Shown: positions 1 to 8,856 of the stretch, piece after piece
How the letters are laid out: each line of letters starts with the position of its first letter
Numbering within the stretch: position 1 is the first letter of the stretch
Origin: Alectoria sarmentosa
Lineage: Eukaryota > Ascomycota > Lecanoromycetes > Lecanorales > Parmeliaceae
Reading direction: 5' to 3'
NCBI GenBank assembly: GCA_009733775.1
Contig: WOGZ01000038.1
Location: 1 to 64,000 of the forward strand
Length of the DNA: 64,000 nucleotides
Program-made: the position numbers and the translations under genes
The notes under the pieces: model-generated
Told to the model about the DNA's origin: nothing
The model's input: the letters and a program-made list of their open reading frames with translations, nothing else
Databases searched by the model: none

Positions 1-153
1 AAATATTAAAAAGTAATTAATAATAAATTAATATTTTTGAAAAAAATTAATAAAACTTTAAATTAATTATAAATTAATATTTGAAAAAATATTAAAAAAA
101 TAAAAAAAAAACAATAATTAATTAAAAATTAATTATTTTAAAAACAATTTAAT
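1..153. other. AT-rich left flank of the LTR element
   Basis: This stretch is almost pure A/T with short runs of A and T. It has no gene and no recognisable repeat boundary except the TTAAT at 149-153, which is the left target-site duplication of the element starting at 154. Confidence 0.7.
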
Positions 154-294
154 TGTTACGAATTTCTTCACGATTTTTCGATTGAGCTTAGCGCCTTAAC
201 ATTGCGGAGTCTTCTTCTTTTATAAATCATTTATATTTTAAATATATATACAATAATCATTAAATCACATCATAGTCACAGTTATTTTTTAATA
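154..294. repeat. Left LTR (141 bp)
   Basis: It starts TGTTACGAA and ends TTAATA, where the final CA appears mutated to TA. It aligns without gaps to 1893-2033. Its middle (about 217-266, the AAATCATTTATATTTT region) is identical in both copies. Confidence 0.85.
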
Positions 295-1892
295 AATGAT
301 AATAACATCGTAAAATGCTTATCGTCTTATTACTTTCGCTCTCATATCAATTGTCTATTTTTTTTATAAAACTTTACATTACCTCAATATCAAAATACGC
401 TTCTACATCAATTACTCATTCATTTTTTAAATCTTTATACGATATCGTTCATAAGCGATCCTTTTAATAAATTAATCGTTATATTTTTAAAAAGAGATCT
501 TAATAAAAATCGTCAAATTATTGTGAAATCAAAGAGCTCAAATAATAGCGAAAAAAATGGCGAAAAGATAAGCGAAGAAGTTGTTTTCATTATAAGCGCT
601 ATAAATCATAACAATTTAACATTAATAACTTTAATCTTAGGCTTTTCACAGAAACAAGTCATAAACCTTATGATTATGATTTCAATTGTGATGAATATCA
701 GACTCGAGCAACGATTCGAAAACTTTAATATAAATCGTTAACAAAATAATTCTTTTTTCAGCATTAAAGCTTCTCAATCTCATCAAGAATAGTAATTATT
801 TTACACTTTCTTCGAACAATCTCATATCGTTTCAACCTTATAAGCGAAATAAATAAGATATTTTGATTCGAAATATTAATAAGAGTAAGGGTAACAAGGT
901 TTAATTATTAATATAAATAAATACGTTTATTATCGTAACGTTTATATCTTTGTGAATAAATTAAAGAATTTGATCATTCGAAATAACGTCAAATCGATTA
1001 TAATAACATATTTTCGTGATTTCGCATTGATGTGATATTCAATGAAATTAATCGATTTGAAACGAGATCTCTTATGAGACACGGATTTAAATCGATGATA
1101 TATTATTTTTATTGATCGATTCAAAACGAGAACATCAATAACGCTGTCGCAATTAATAAAACAAACGTACTCATTAATCGACATAAAGTTTATTTCTCTT
1201 CGAACATTTATTCAGCAAATGTTTCATTTAATCAAATTAATCGAATTGCATTTTACATATAATCAATTAATTATGATATAAAATTAACTAGTCGTATTAT
1301 TACGTCGCGACATATTAAAGTCTCAATCACATATCACGATTAATTAATTCCTTAAACAAGTGAATAATAAAATATTCATTTGATTGAAATTAGCGTAAAG
1401 ACAATCACAATCGTAGCAATAACGTTTATGATAAAACAAATTTACTTTTTACGATCCCGCATCAATCCGCTATACAAATGAATAAAGAGGCGCCCCGCAA
1501 TAACAAAATCGATATATAATATTCGAGGATCGCAAAGATTATGCATATCTCGTTAAAGACGATTATAACGAATATGAGAAAAAAACTAATCAGGATTTGT
1601 AAAATTAATTTTATGAAATCAATATGCGATTCGACGAAACCTCGAGTATTGCGTTTTTGAACGAATTAAATTTATTCGATATTCTTCAAAAATCATATTA
1701 AAATTTTCTTTTTTATATAACCTCGAATTTGCTCAAAAATCTATCATATAATTATTACAACATTATATCGATTCAAAACACGCACCCTCGTTAATCATAA
1801 ATGCATATTATTATCGATCATAATTAATTATTTGATTTATGTGATGATTGTCGACGACGAGAACGTCGTCATTTTCGTTTTTTATAAACATT
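295..1892. other. Interior of the LTR element, no intact gene
   Basis: AT-rich sequence with only short open frames (the longest is about 70-80 codons, at 523-741 plus and 942-1184 minus), none resembling gag, protease, reverse transcriptase or integrase. I could not find a convincing tRNA primer-binding site directly after 294, though C-to-T and G-to-A mutation would hide one. Confidence 0.6.
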
Positions 1893-2033
1893 TATTACGA
1901 ATTCCTTCACGATTTCTCGATTGGGCTTAACGTCTTAATATTGCGAAGTTTTCTTCTTTTATAAATCATTTATATTTTAAATATATATACAATAATCATT
2001 AAATCATATCATAATCACAGCTATCTTTTAACA
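1893..2033. repeat. Right LTR (141 bp)
   Basis: Gap-free match to 154-294 with 14 transition differences and no transversion. It starts TATTACGAA (TG mutated to TA) and ends TTAACA, and is followed directly by the second TTAAT target duplication. Confidence 0.85.
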
Positions 2034-2136
2034 TTAATAAAAAAATTTAAGATTTTAATTAAATAAAGATTTTTTTTTTATAATAAATAATTATAAAATT
2101 ATTAATAAATTATTATAAAATTATTAATAAATAATT

Positions 2137-2210
2137 AATAAATTATTAATAAATTATCAATAAATTATCAATAAATTATCAATGAATTATCAATGAATTA
2201 TTAATAAATA
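2137..2210. repeat. 11-bp AT-rich minisatellite
   Basis: About six and a half tandem copies of AATAAATTATC with T/C and A/G variants (AATGAATTATC, AATGAATTATT). It lies just outside the LTR element inside the AT-rich block. The variants are again transitions. Confidence 0.75.
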
Positions 2211-2980
2211 TAATTAAAAGCTAGTAAGCTTAGCGTTTTTGACGCGATAATATATGATTAATCAACGAAAAATTAAATTAAACCAGTCAGTTTCAGTTAT
2301 AACAGATCAGCCAGGTGAAGTGTAACCTTCTTGGCGGATGATGTGACCTTCAAGCATCCTCATTCGAATTCGGATTATTCGGAAGCGCAGCAGCGTTAGT
2401 GGTGCTAGTACAATACCGTGCTAGCGTCTTAGGGCTGAACCATCCTCCAAATCTGTGATGCTCGGACTCGGAGAAGTTTTTTATCAGTGAGCCAATACTA
2501 CGAGTAGTTGAGTAGCTGCCCGAGGACTTGGCTGATTGGTATCTAGGTATGTAAAGTCTGGGAATATTGATGCTTGCTTTTCAAAGCTGAGCTCTATGAA
2601 GTGGCAGGTCCAGAAAAGTGGTCTTTTGTCTCTTTTCGTCTCCTTGAAAGCCACCTGAGATCCATTACTCCTCATTCAGTTCTTCTATGCACCAAAGACG
2701 TCCTCAAAACAGATCATTCAAATCGCTATGAGCCTCACTAGAAGTCAATCAAGCCGTATTCGCCAAATTTGTGAATTCGTCTTTGACCTTGATTCTTCAT
2801 GACGTAACATCTTTGCCCACTAGTATCTTTTCCGCCACGGTCAAGGAAACCCTCTCTTCCCATTTGATCAGATTGCTACATATATATATATATATTGACG
2901 CATAGCTTCATAGCAAAGACCTCAAGTAGACTCACGAAACAAGCATACAGCTCATAGCATTAGGAAACAAGCAACCCACA
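2211..2980. promoter_or_regulatory. Composition boundary and promoter region of the amidohydrolase gene
   Basis: Base composition switches abruptly near 2280 from AT-rich DNA to normal genic composition. No gene is seen up to 2980. A TA dinucleotide run at about 2880-2895 lies some 85 bp before the start codon at 2981 and could act as the TATA region. Confidence 0.4.
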
Positions 2981-3931
2981 ATGGCAGACCGTTGGATTGA
3001 TATTCATGGACACTTCACTCCTCCAACATCCTCCGAGGACCGGGAAAAGAGATGGCATGCTATGCGAGAGGCAAAGTTCTTGGTGCCGGAACCCTTCGAA
3101 TGGACTCCAGAGAGCACCCTTGCCTATCTGGACAAAGCAGGCATTGCCATGCAGATGCTAAGCAACTTGCCGAAGCAGCTCGATGCTCTAAAAGAATCCA
3201 ATGATTACGCTGCATCTCTCGTGCGGAAGCATCCCAAACGTTTTGGCCTGCTCGCGGCCCTCCCGACGGACAATCCCGAAGCTGCCCTTGCTGAAATTGA
3301 TCGAGCCACTCACGAACTCCACACTGATGGGTTCGCCGTAACTTGCAATTATAATGGAGTCTTTCTCGGAGACTCTAGTCTCGATCCCGTCTGGGCAGAG
3401 CTGAACCACCGGCACGCCGTCGTGTTCGTCCACCCAGATGCATATGCTCCAGCCTCAATGGGCCGCCCAAGTCCATTGATCGAAGTGGCTTTCGAGACTG
3501 CTCGAACAGTCGTAGACATGTTGTATGCAGGCACCTTCCGCAACTTCCCAAGAATCACCTTCATCTTGGCGCACTCTGGAGGTGCACTGCCGGTGCTCTC
3601 TGGACGTTTGAAGCTTCTCGGTACTGAGCCGTGGGTGCCTAATCCGAACAATATCACTCAAGAGGAGATCCGAGAGCAGCTCGCGAAACTCTATCTTGAC
3701 ACGGCAGCCACTGCTCCTACGGGTATGGCGGCAGCATTGCACATGGTCTCTCCAGATCACTTGGTGTATGGCGCAGACTGTGGTGTACCGTGCTCGACGG
3801 AGTCGACGATGGAAGCGAACAAGAAGGCCGTACTTGAGTATGAAGGTCTATCGAGAAGTCAGCGTGATGCTATAGGTCGGAACGTGCTTTCTCTTTTCCC
3901 AGCGGCGGCGGCGAGATTGGAGAAGCGTTGA
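2981..3931 (+). CDS. Amidohydrolase-2 family protein, ACMSD / 6-methylsalicylate decarboxylase-like
   Basis: Single-exon gene of 316 aa. The residues expected for the metal-dependent amidohydrolase-2 fold are visible: HGH at 9-11, FVHP with H151, LAHSGG with H198, and GADCG with D266 near the C-terminus. In this family (ACMSD, gamma-resorcylate decarboxylase, fungal 6-methylsalicylate decarboxylase) these ligate a divalent metal used for non-oxidative decarboxylation of an aromatic acid. The length fits the family. There is no signal peptide, so a cytosolic enzyme is expected. The start is the first ATG of the frame (ACAATGG context). The fungal patulin-pathway decarboxylases belong here, but there is no polyketide synthase in the window, so the substrate is unknown. 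It is the first gene next to the RIP-mutated block. Confidence 0.85.
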   Translation: MADRWIDIHGHFTPPTSSEDREKRWHAMREAKFLVPEPFEWTPESTLAYLDKAGIAMQMLSNLPKQLDALKESNDYAASLVRKHPKRFGLLAALPTDNPEAALAEIDRATHELHTDGFAVTCNYNGVFLGDSSLDPVWAELNHRHAVVFVHPDAYAPASMGRPSPLIEVAFETARTVVDMLYAGTFRNFPRITFILAHSGGALPVLSGRLKLLGTEPWVPNPNNITQEEIREQLAKLYLDTAATAPTGMAAALHMVSPDHLVYGADCGVPCSTESTMEANKKAVLEYEGLSRSQRDAIGRNVLSLFPAAAARLEKR

Positions 3932-4521
3932 TCGCTTGACAGACTTGTTTCCAGTGTGGATGCATATGCACACAACATAGTCCCATTCTGTTTTGCGAGA
4001 ACCAGCTTGCATGTTTCTGGAATGGTCGTAGGAAATACAGGGATATTCTGGGAACGTTTCTTTGAGATTGCAGCAAACCTATGAGACAAGGGAGCAGAAT
4101 ATTCTCATCCTGCAGACAGCAGCACCATTTCCTTTTCCCCAACGCGTAGCATAATATCCGCGATAAAGCCGGTTGTTTTCCGGCTCAAAATTTGGAAGTC
4201 CAAAGTTTTCTAGAAGTGTTGTTGATTTTTAGAAAACACCAACCTCCTCATTTTTTGAACACCTACTACATCATCCTCCAACCTCGACTTCTATCAACCA
4301 CACCAAAGTACATGACGTCTCAAAATCGTTGCCGTCTCGCTTTCTCCTGACTATCCTTGCTACCTCTTTACATCAAGCAAAGTACTGCACCGTCTTGATA
4401 GAGCTGATCATCGAGACTCCTTTCCACGCCGACAACACGTCCCCAACTACATCTCGAATTGCCGTCTCCACGTCGCTTCTCACATACTCAAGCTCCTCCT
4501 ACCAACTTTCATTATCCAAAA
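3932..4521. other. Intergenic, 3' end of the amidohydrolase and promoter of the next gene
   Basis: 590 bp with no supported gene. The last 250 bp are pyrimidine-rich (CT/CA-rich), as is common just upstream of fungal start codons. Confidence 0.5.
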
Positions 4522-6474
4522 ATGCCCTTTGCAGCGATGAATTGGGCCCAGTTCCCACCGTCCATATTGGCATTAGGCAAGGGCGTAGGAATTGTCCTGA
4601 GCGTGGCCTTCGGCTCCATCAATACCGTCAAATACGGGGTGCGCACGTACAACTATTACGATGGACCCACGAATACGATTCCAGCTTTTCCGCAGGAATC
4701 TGCGGTCGTGCATTTCAGCCATGAGTCAGATCCCTGCCCGACGTGCCTGTTCGTCGACAAGGACGACCGTCTTCTCGACTACTATGGTCGACCGCTCGAC
4801 TTGGACCAGCTGTTCACCCACGAGTCAAACGTACCGCATGCAACTGGCTTTACCATGCCTCTCACAGTCACCTTTGCAGCCCCCTCTATCCCAAACTCGA
4901 CGGGCACTTCCACCACTCCCTCTGCGCCTTACGTACTACCGCCCACATCAACGCCCGAAATACTATTGTCCGAGCCCAAAGTCTTTGCACCAGGCGCTTC
5001 TAAGTCCGAAATGATCCTTAGCTGGCTCGCTACTATTCTCAGCTGGTGGTTGTTTCCGCTGCAGAAAGTGATCTTCTACGCCATGAACGCGGTAAATTTG
5101 GGCGTCGAAATGCCACCATTCTGGAGGATCGTTTGGCTCTTCGCTTGCCGACTCGTTTGTGCAGATTTCTCCAGGGCTGTGACGGCCTGGTTCCTGTATT
5201 CTCAAAAGATCCGCGAAATCCTACGCGCCCAGGCTGAATCATTGCCAGCAAACACCCAGCTCGCAGCAGGGATGAATGCAGCTCAAACTGATATGTTGGA
5301 AAAACTCACGGGGATCATCCGTGAGCACCATCAAGATCCGACCACAATGATGACTGCAATGCATGCACTCTTGCTTGCCCAGTATGGCGATATCTGCACA
5401 TCGAAGATAAAATCTGAAGAAGGAGAAGCGCGGCAACCAAAGGTTGCCAAGGGACCTTCCAATGTGCAGGCCAATCTTGCGGAAAGACAAGAAGGAGACG
5501 CTCAGAAGCGAGAGAGAGCAGATGAGCCTGCGGAAGAGGCGATTGGCCTCGCTGAAGAGAGGAATGACAGGAGAATTCAGCAATCTGGAGCTGCGGATGA
5601 AGAATCAGAGCAGCCGGCTGACCTTGATGAAGAGTGGGGACAAACAGTTGGCGGTATCCTCGAAGATACTTTTCAGCTCAGAGACGACAGCGAAGAACCT
5701 GTTGGGGGAGGTCGATCTCGGGATGTCGAAGACCTACTCGACATGGAAAAATCCAAGTGGAGCGAAGAGAAACCCAACTACCTCGCCATTATAGAGGAAC
5801 AAGCAGCTGAGATTGCCAACCTTCAGTCCCAGCTTCGCAATCCATTGTCCTTGATGTCGGGTGCTCTACAGGACGATGAGTACGATGGCGAGCGGGTCGA
5901 GGAGGAAGAAGGACCTGTGTGGCCGATAGGTTTTCCCAACTACCAGCCTCCTTCTTACAGGCTCTTGAACACATGGAACCCCGACACCGCTTCCACACTT
6001 TCGGAACTGGAGAACGGACAGCCTGCCGAGGACCAGGATTCGCCGCCTGTTCCAAACATCGCGGCTTTCGCTAGAATGTCGGATGAAGAATTGATGTGTT
6101 CCCCTGAATGGCTCAGGTACTTGGCCTCAACCATCGAGGTGCCCGGAGAGCCAGCAGACATACCTGCGGCTGACGAGGTACGACCCCATGAGGGCGAAAT
6201 GGAAGGAAAGTGCGACACCACAGATGATGACTCGCAGAGTTATCATGATGTTGCACAGAGCAGTGATGTGGGAAGCCTTAACGAAGGCAAGGTAGAAGAG
6301 AATACGGATACTGAAGATGTCAATGCACAGAACGATGATCTTGATGCGTCAATCGATCGTGCTTCGAGCCCTCCGGAACAATGCGATGGGATCTCAAAGA
6401 CCCAGAAGCGTAAGCTTGAGCGCCAGCGTGCTAAAGCAAAGAAAGAGGAGGAAGCTGTGGAACCTCGACAATAA
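4522..6474 (+). CDS. Unrecognised membrane protein with a long acidic, disordered C-terminal half (650 aa)
   Basis: I do not recognise a family. The frame opens upstream at a TTG, but the ATG at 4522 has a good context (CAAAAATGCC) and is taken as the start. Hydrophobic stretches lie at about residues 12-32, 164-190 and 200-225. Between the first and second is a region with CPTC (72-75). From about residue 310 on the chain is rich in E, D, Q and S, with a short coiled-coil-like segment (YLAIIEEQAAEIANLQSQL). The C-terminus is basic (KTQKRKLERQRAKAKKEEE). No intron is evident. It may be a distant counterpart of the 8857-13120 gene: both have N-terminal hydrophobic segments and a charged tail, and both are followed by the same structured repeat units. 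The protein similarity itself is weak by eye. Confidence 0.7.
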   Translation: MPFAAMNWAQFPPSILALGKGVGIVLSVAFGSINTVKYGVRTYNYYDGPTNTIPAFPQESAVVHFSHESDPCPTCLFVDKDDRLLDYYGRPLDLDQLFTHESNVPHATGFTMPLTVTFAAPSIPNSTGTSTTPSAPYVLPPTSTPEILLSEPKVFAPGASKSEMILSWLATILSWWLFPLQKVIFYAMNAVNLGVEMPPFWRIVWLFACRLVCADFSRAVTAWFLYSQKIREILRAQAESLPANTQLAAGMNAAQTDMLEKLTGIIREHHQDPTTMMTAMHALLLAQYGDICTSKIKSEEGEARQPKVAKGPSNVQANLAERQEGDAQKRERADEPAEEAIGLAEERNDRRIQQSGAADEESEQPADLDEEWGQTVGGILEDTFQLRDDSEEPVGGGRSRDVEDLLDMEKSKWSEEKPNYLAIIEEQAAEIANLQSQLRNPLSLMSGALQDDEYDGERVEEEEGPVWPIGFPNYQPPSYRLLNTWNPDTASTLSELENGQPAEDQDSPPVPNIAAFARMSDEELMCSPEWLRYLASTIEVPGEPADIPAADEVRPHEGEMEGKCDTTDDDSQSYHDVAQSSDVGSLNEGKVEENTDTEDVNAQNDDLDASIDRASSPPEQCDGISKTQKRKLERQRAKAKKEEEAVEPRQ

Positions 6475-7150
6475 CGAGTAGAGCCCATGGATGAAGATGC
6501 CGTTCCTGTTTCCCTGCCCTGCCCAATTCCCATAAGGCGCTCTCCAGTTGTCCCATCACTGATGGATTCTGGATCGAGTAAATTTTTGGAAAGAAGGCTT
6601 GACTGGATTTTGTAACTACCTCGCACTTCGTTCGAGTTCTACCCTCTTCGCCTAAGCCCAACTTCTGCGATGCGATCTCCGGATGTCCCACTATTGATGG
6701 ATTCCGGATCGACCAATTCTCTGAAAAGCGGCTTAACCGAAGCAGGCTTCTGCCATATATCTCACACCTCGCTTGTGTTTTTTCTTTTTCGCCTAATTCT
6801 GCGATGCGTTCTTCGGATTCACCACCCACGTTGGATTCCGGATTGAACAAATCTTCGAACAGCAGCATGATTGGAGCAGGACTTCACCCCACTTATCTCA
6901 CAGTTCGTTCGTGTTCTACCTTCTTCATCTGAACCCAAGTTCTGAGATGCGATCTCTGGATGTCCCATCATCGATGGATTCCAAATCGACCAATTCCCGG
7001 AGCAGGGTTTCGCCATTTATCTTACACCCCACACACACATTCCCGTCTCGTCTAGTTCTACGATGCCCATCTCCAGATACACCACACATGCCAGATTCCG
7101 ATGCGAAGATTTCCAGCAACAGATGAGCCCAGGATCGGGCTTTTCGTTCT
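6475..7150. repeat. Degenerate tandem repeat, period about 117-143 bp, about 5 units
   Basis: Units start near 6541, 6676, 6810, 6953 and 7070. Each begins with a variant of TCTCCGGATGTCCCA followed by GATGGATTCCGGATCGA, and most continue to a TTCTGCGATGCG-like end. The spacing (135, 134, 143, 117) does not keep a reading frame and the plus strand has stops. Minus-strand open frames across it (6431-6868, 6819-7016) carry the repeat as protein (NPSIVGHPEIASQ-like), but only in pieces. I read it as a minisatellite in the 3' region of the 4522-6474 gene. Confidence 0.65.
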
Positions 7151-7311
7151 CTCCATCCACACTTCCTCGCCTGGCTCTGAAACTACAATCTCCAATCTTA
7201 GCATTGCCAGCCGCATACCCCAATCTCCACTCTACTCCATTCTCACGTCCGGCTCATCCATCCCACAAGTCCCACCGACATCCTACGATCCCACACACAC
7301 CCAAATCACCT

Positions 7312-7425
7312 CCCCCCCCCCGGTTCCGCAACTAGAGGGGGTTAGCAACGAAAGTACGAGATAGTCTATTGGCCTGGTCTGATTTCTTTGTTTATTAGCC
7401 AAACAGTTTGACAGCGATAAATCTC
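7312..7425 (+). repeat. Structured repeat unit C1 (hairpin A - core - hairpin B)
   Basis: Hairpin A pairs a C run (about 7312-7321) with GGGGG at 7337-7341. The core reads TTAGCAACGAAAGTACGAG and is followed by TAGTC. Hairpin B closes with TATTG/CGATA (one G-T pair) around GTTT...AAAC. It is most similar to unit C3 at 13166. It is the most degenerate of the five copies. Confidence 0.6.
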
Positions 7426-7430
7426 ACCAC

Positions 7431-7522
7431 CCAGCGGTCCAGTACCGTTGGTAAGCTACGAAAAGACGAGGCAGTCCGTTGATTTGGTGATGTTTGTACC
7501 TCAAACTATCATCATCAACGGA
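7431..7522 (+). repeat. Structured repeat unit C2
   Basis: Hairpin A is CCAGCGGT/ACCGTTGG (7431-7451, one G-T pair). The core is TAAGCTACGAAAAGACGAG followed by GCAGTC. Hairpin B closes with TCCGTTGA/TCAACGGA, a perfect 8-bp stem, around an inner GTTTG-TACCT-CAAAC hairpin. It starts 6 bp after C1 and matches C4 at 13267 closely. Confidence 0.75.
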
Positions 7523-8856
7523 CGCGATTTGGGTTGGACAATGTTTTCCGAATCTACCACTCACGACGATTTCGGAGAGAAGGATTCTTGGGGAAAAGGA
7601 CGGTTTCGGCTGGATGGGCATGGCAATGGAGGTGGATTGGGATATCAATGCTGGTGATGGAGTGGGGGGGGGGGATGGATGAGATCGCTGGGATACGAAG
7701 GGCTAGTGCAGTAAGCTGTACGGTGCTTGTCAGAGATCGCCAGCATACGAAAGGGGTAATACAGCTAGCTCCCTATACGACCTGCGTCAGCATGCGCGGC
7801 AAATGATTCGCAAAAATCAAGCAAGTGCTCTTATAGCAAGAGGGCAGTTCAGGAATTTCAGTATTTAGCAGTCATCCACATCCATATCAGAGATGGATCA
7901 AAGTGGCACAGTGGGTCATTCGCAGGAACGCATTGTCGAATCGGTCTTTATGCTACCAACCAGAAAGGCAATCAGGCGATGCGGGCGGGGGGGAGAAGAA
8001 GGGGTTCTTTCTTTCTTTTCTTTCTTTTCGCTTTGTTGGTTGTTTCTTTCAACAGCGACAGCAACACTAGGGGATCAGCAATTTCATGTAATCTATCTAA
8101 GTAGACAACGGGAAATCTCAAGTACTCTCATCAAGGCTTTTTCAAAATTCACCCACCCAGTCCATTAAAATCCATTTCCCCGTAGAATAAATAGCCCTGG
8201 CTACACACACAAGAGGAGGCCTGACTGAGGGAGAGCCGAAAAACTGCTGAATTATCAGCCATTGAAAGCACCGCACCGCACCAGGACAAAGCCCATGCAT
8301 ACATGGTCCATCATCTACCCTGAACCCCCTTTGTCTCATCTCACAGCTCCATCCCTCCCCTCCCATCCATTCATTCCACACACTCTCTCTCTCTCTCTGA
8401 TCTCGGAACTTCGAATAATAGGAAGTAGGAACCCCCCTTCCCTCCAACAAGACGACCGAATCCAACATCTCCTCGAGCCCTGTAAACAAAGCCAAACCAC
8501 CCAAGGCAGGAAGCCCAACCTCCCCTAACTCGGCCTTTCGGCCTCTCGGAACCGATCCGCTCTTTTTTTCCAAAATAGCGCGCGGGGGTTCGGGAATTTT
8601 TGTTTCCTCCGGTGTTGAAGGCATTCACAGCACGCCAGTGAGACTCGGCCTTCACAGCCGATTATTTCTTTCTTCTTCTTCGCACAAAATCCGCACACAC
8701 ACACACACAAACCACAACTTCCACACTTCTACACCCACCCTCTTTTTTATCGATAGCAACATCATCCTACATTTCCGAGACCATCATTGCATCCATCACA
8801 CATCACCGCACGAGTTCTCGCCCTCAAAAAAAAACACGCACAACACCCTCGTCACC
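7523..8856. other. Intergenic, low-complexity tracts and promoter of the coiled-coil gene
   Basis: No supported gene. It holds a 12-G run near 7664, two short copies of a GAGATCGC...ATACGAA motif (about 7680 and 7734), a TTTCTTTTC tract near 8010-8030, a (CT)n run near 8384-8399 and a (CA)n run near 8694-8709. The last 200 bp are CA/CT-rich and act as leader or promoter for the ATG at 8857. Open frames here overlap each other on both strands and look accidental. Confidence 0.5.

Larger units (their letters stand above)
154..2033. mobile_element. RIP-degraded non-autonomous LTR retrotransposon
   Basis: Two 141-bp direct repeats (154-294 and 1893-2033) bound a 1,598-bp interior. The pair is flanked by a perfect 5-bp duplication TTAAT at 149-153 and 2034-2038, as expected for integrase-mediated insertion. 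The LTRs differ at 14 positions by my hand alignment and all 14 are transitions (C/T or G/A). The canonical ends survive once each: TG opens the left copy (TA in the right) and CA closes the right copy (TA in the left). The interior is AT-rich, full of stops, and too short for gag-pol, so this is a TRIM/LARD-like or internally deleted element. I see no reverse transcriptase or integrase motif. Orientation cannot be decided. RIP is the inferred cause of the transition bias. Confidence 0.85.

Noticed and set aside
2137..2210. CRISPR-like array
   Set aside because: The repeats are directly tandem without spacers and the genome is eukaryotic.
1..2280. Mitochondrial DNA insertion or centromere as cause of the AT-rich block
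   Set aside because: The LTR pair with target duplication and transition-only changes explains it better; no mitochondrial genes are seen.
7431..7522. Hammerhead, twister, VS or HDV-type ribozyme in the hairpin units
   Set aside because: I looked for CUGANGA/GAAA and other remembered cores on both strands and found none; the GAAA word alone is not enough.
8142..8624. 160-codon minus-strand frame upstream of the coiled-coil gene
   Set aside because: It covers the CT/CA-rich leader region, overlaps other frames on both strands and has no recognisable motif.
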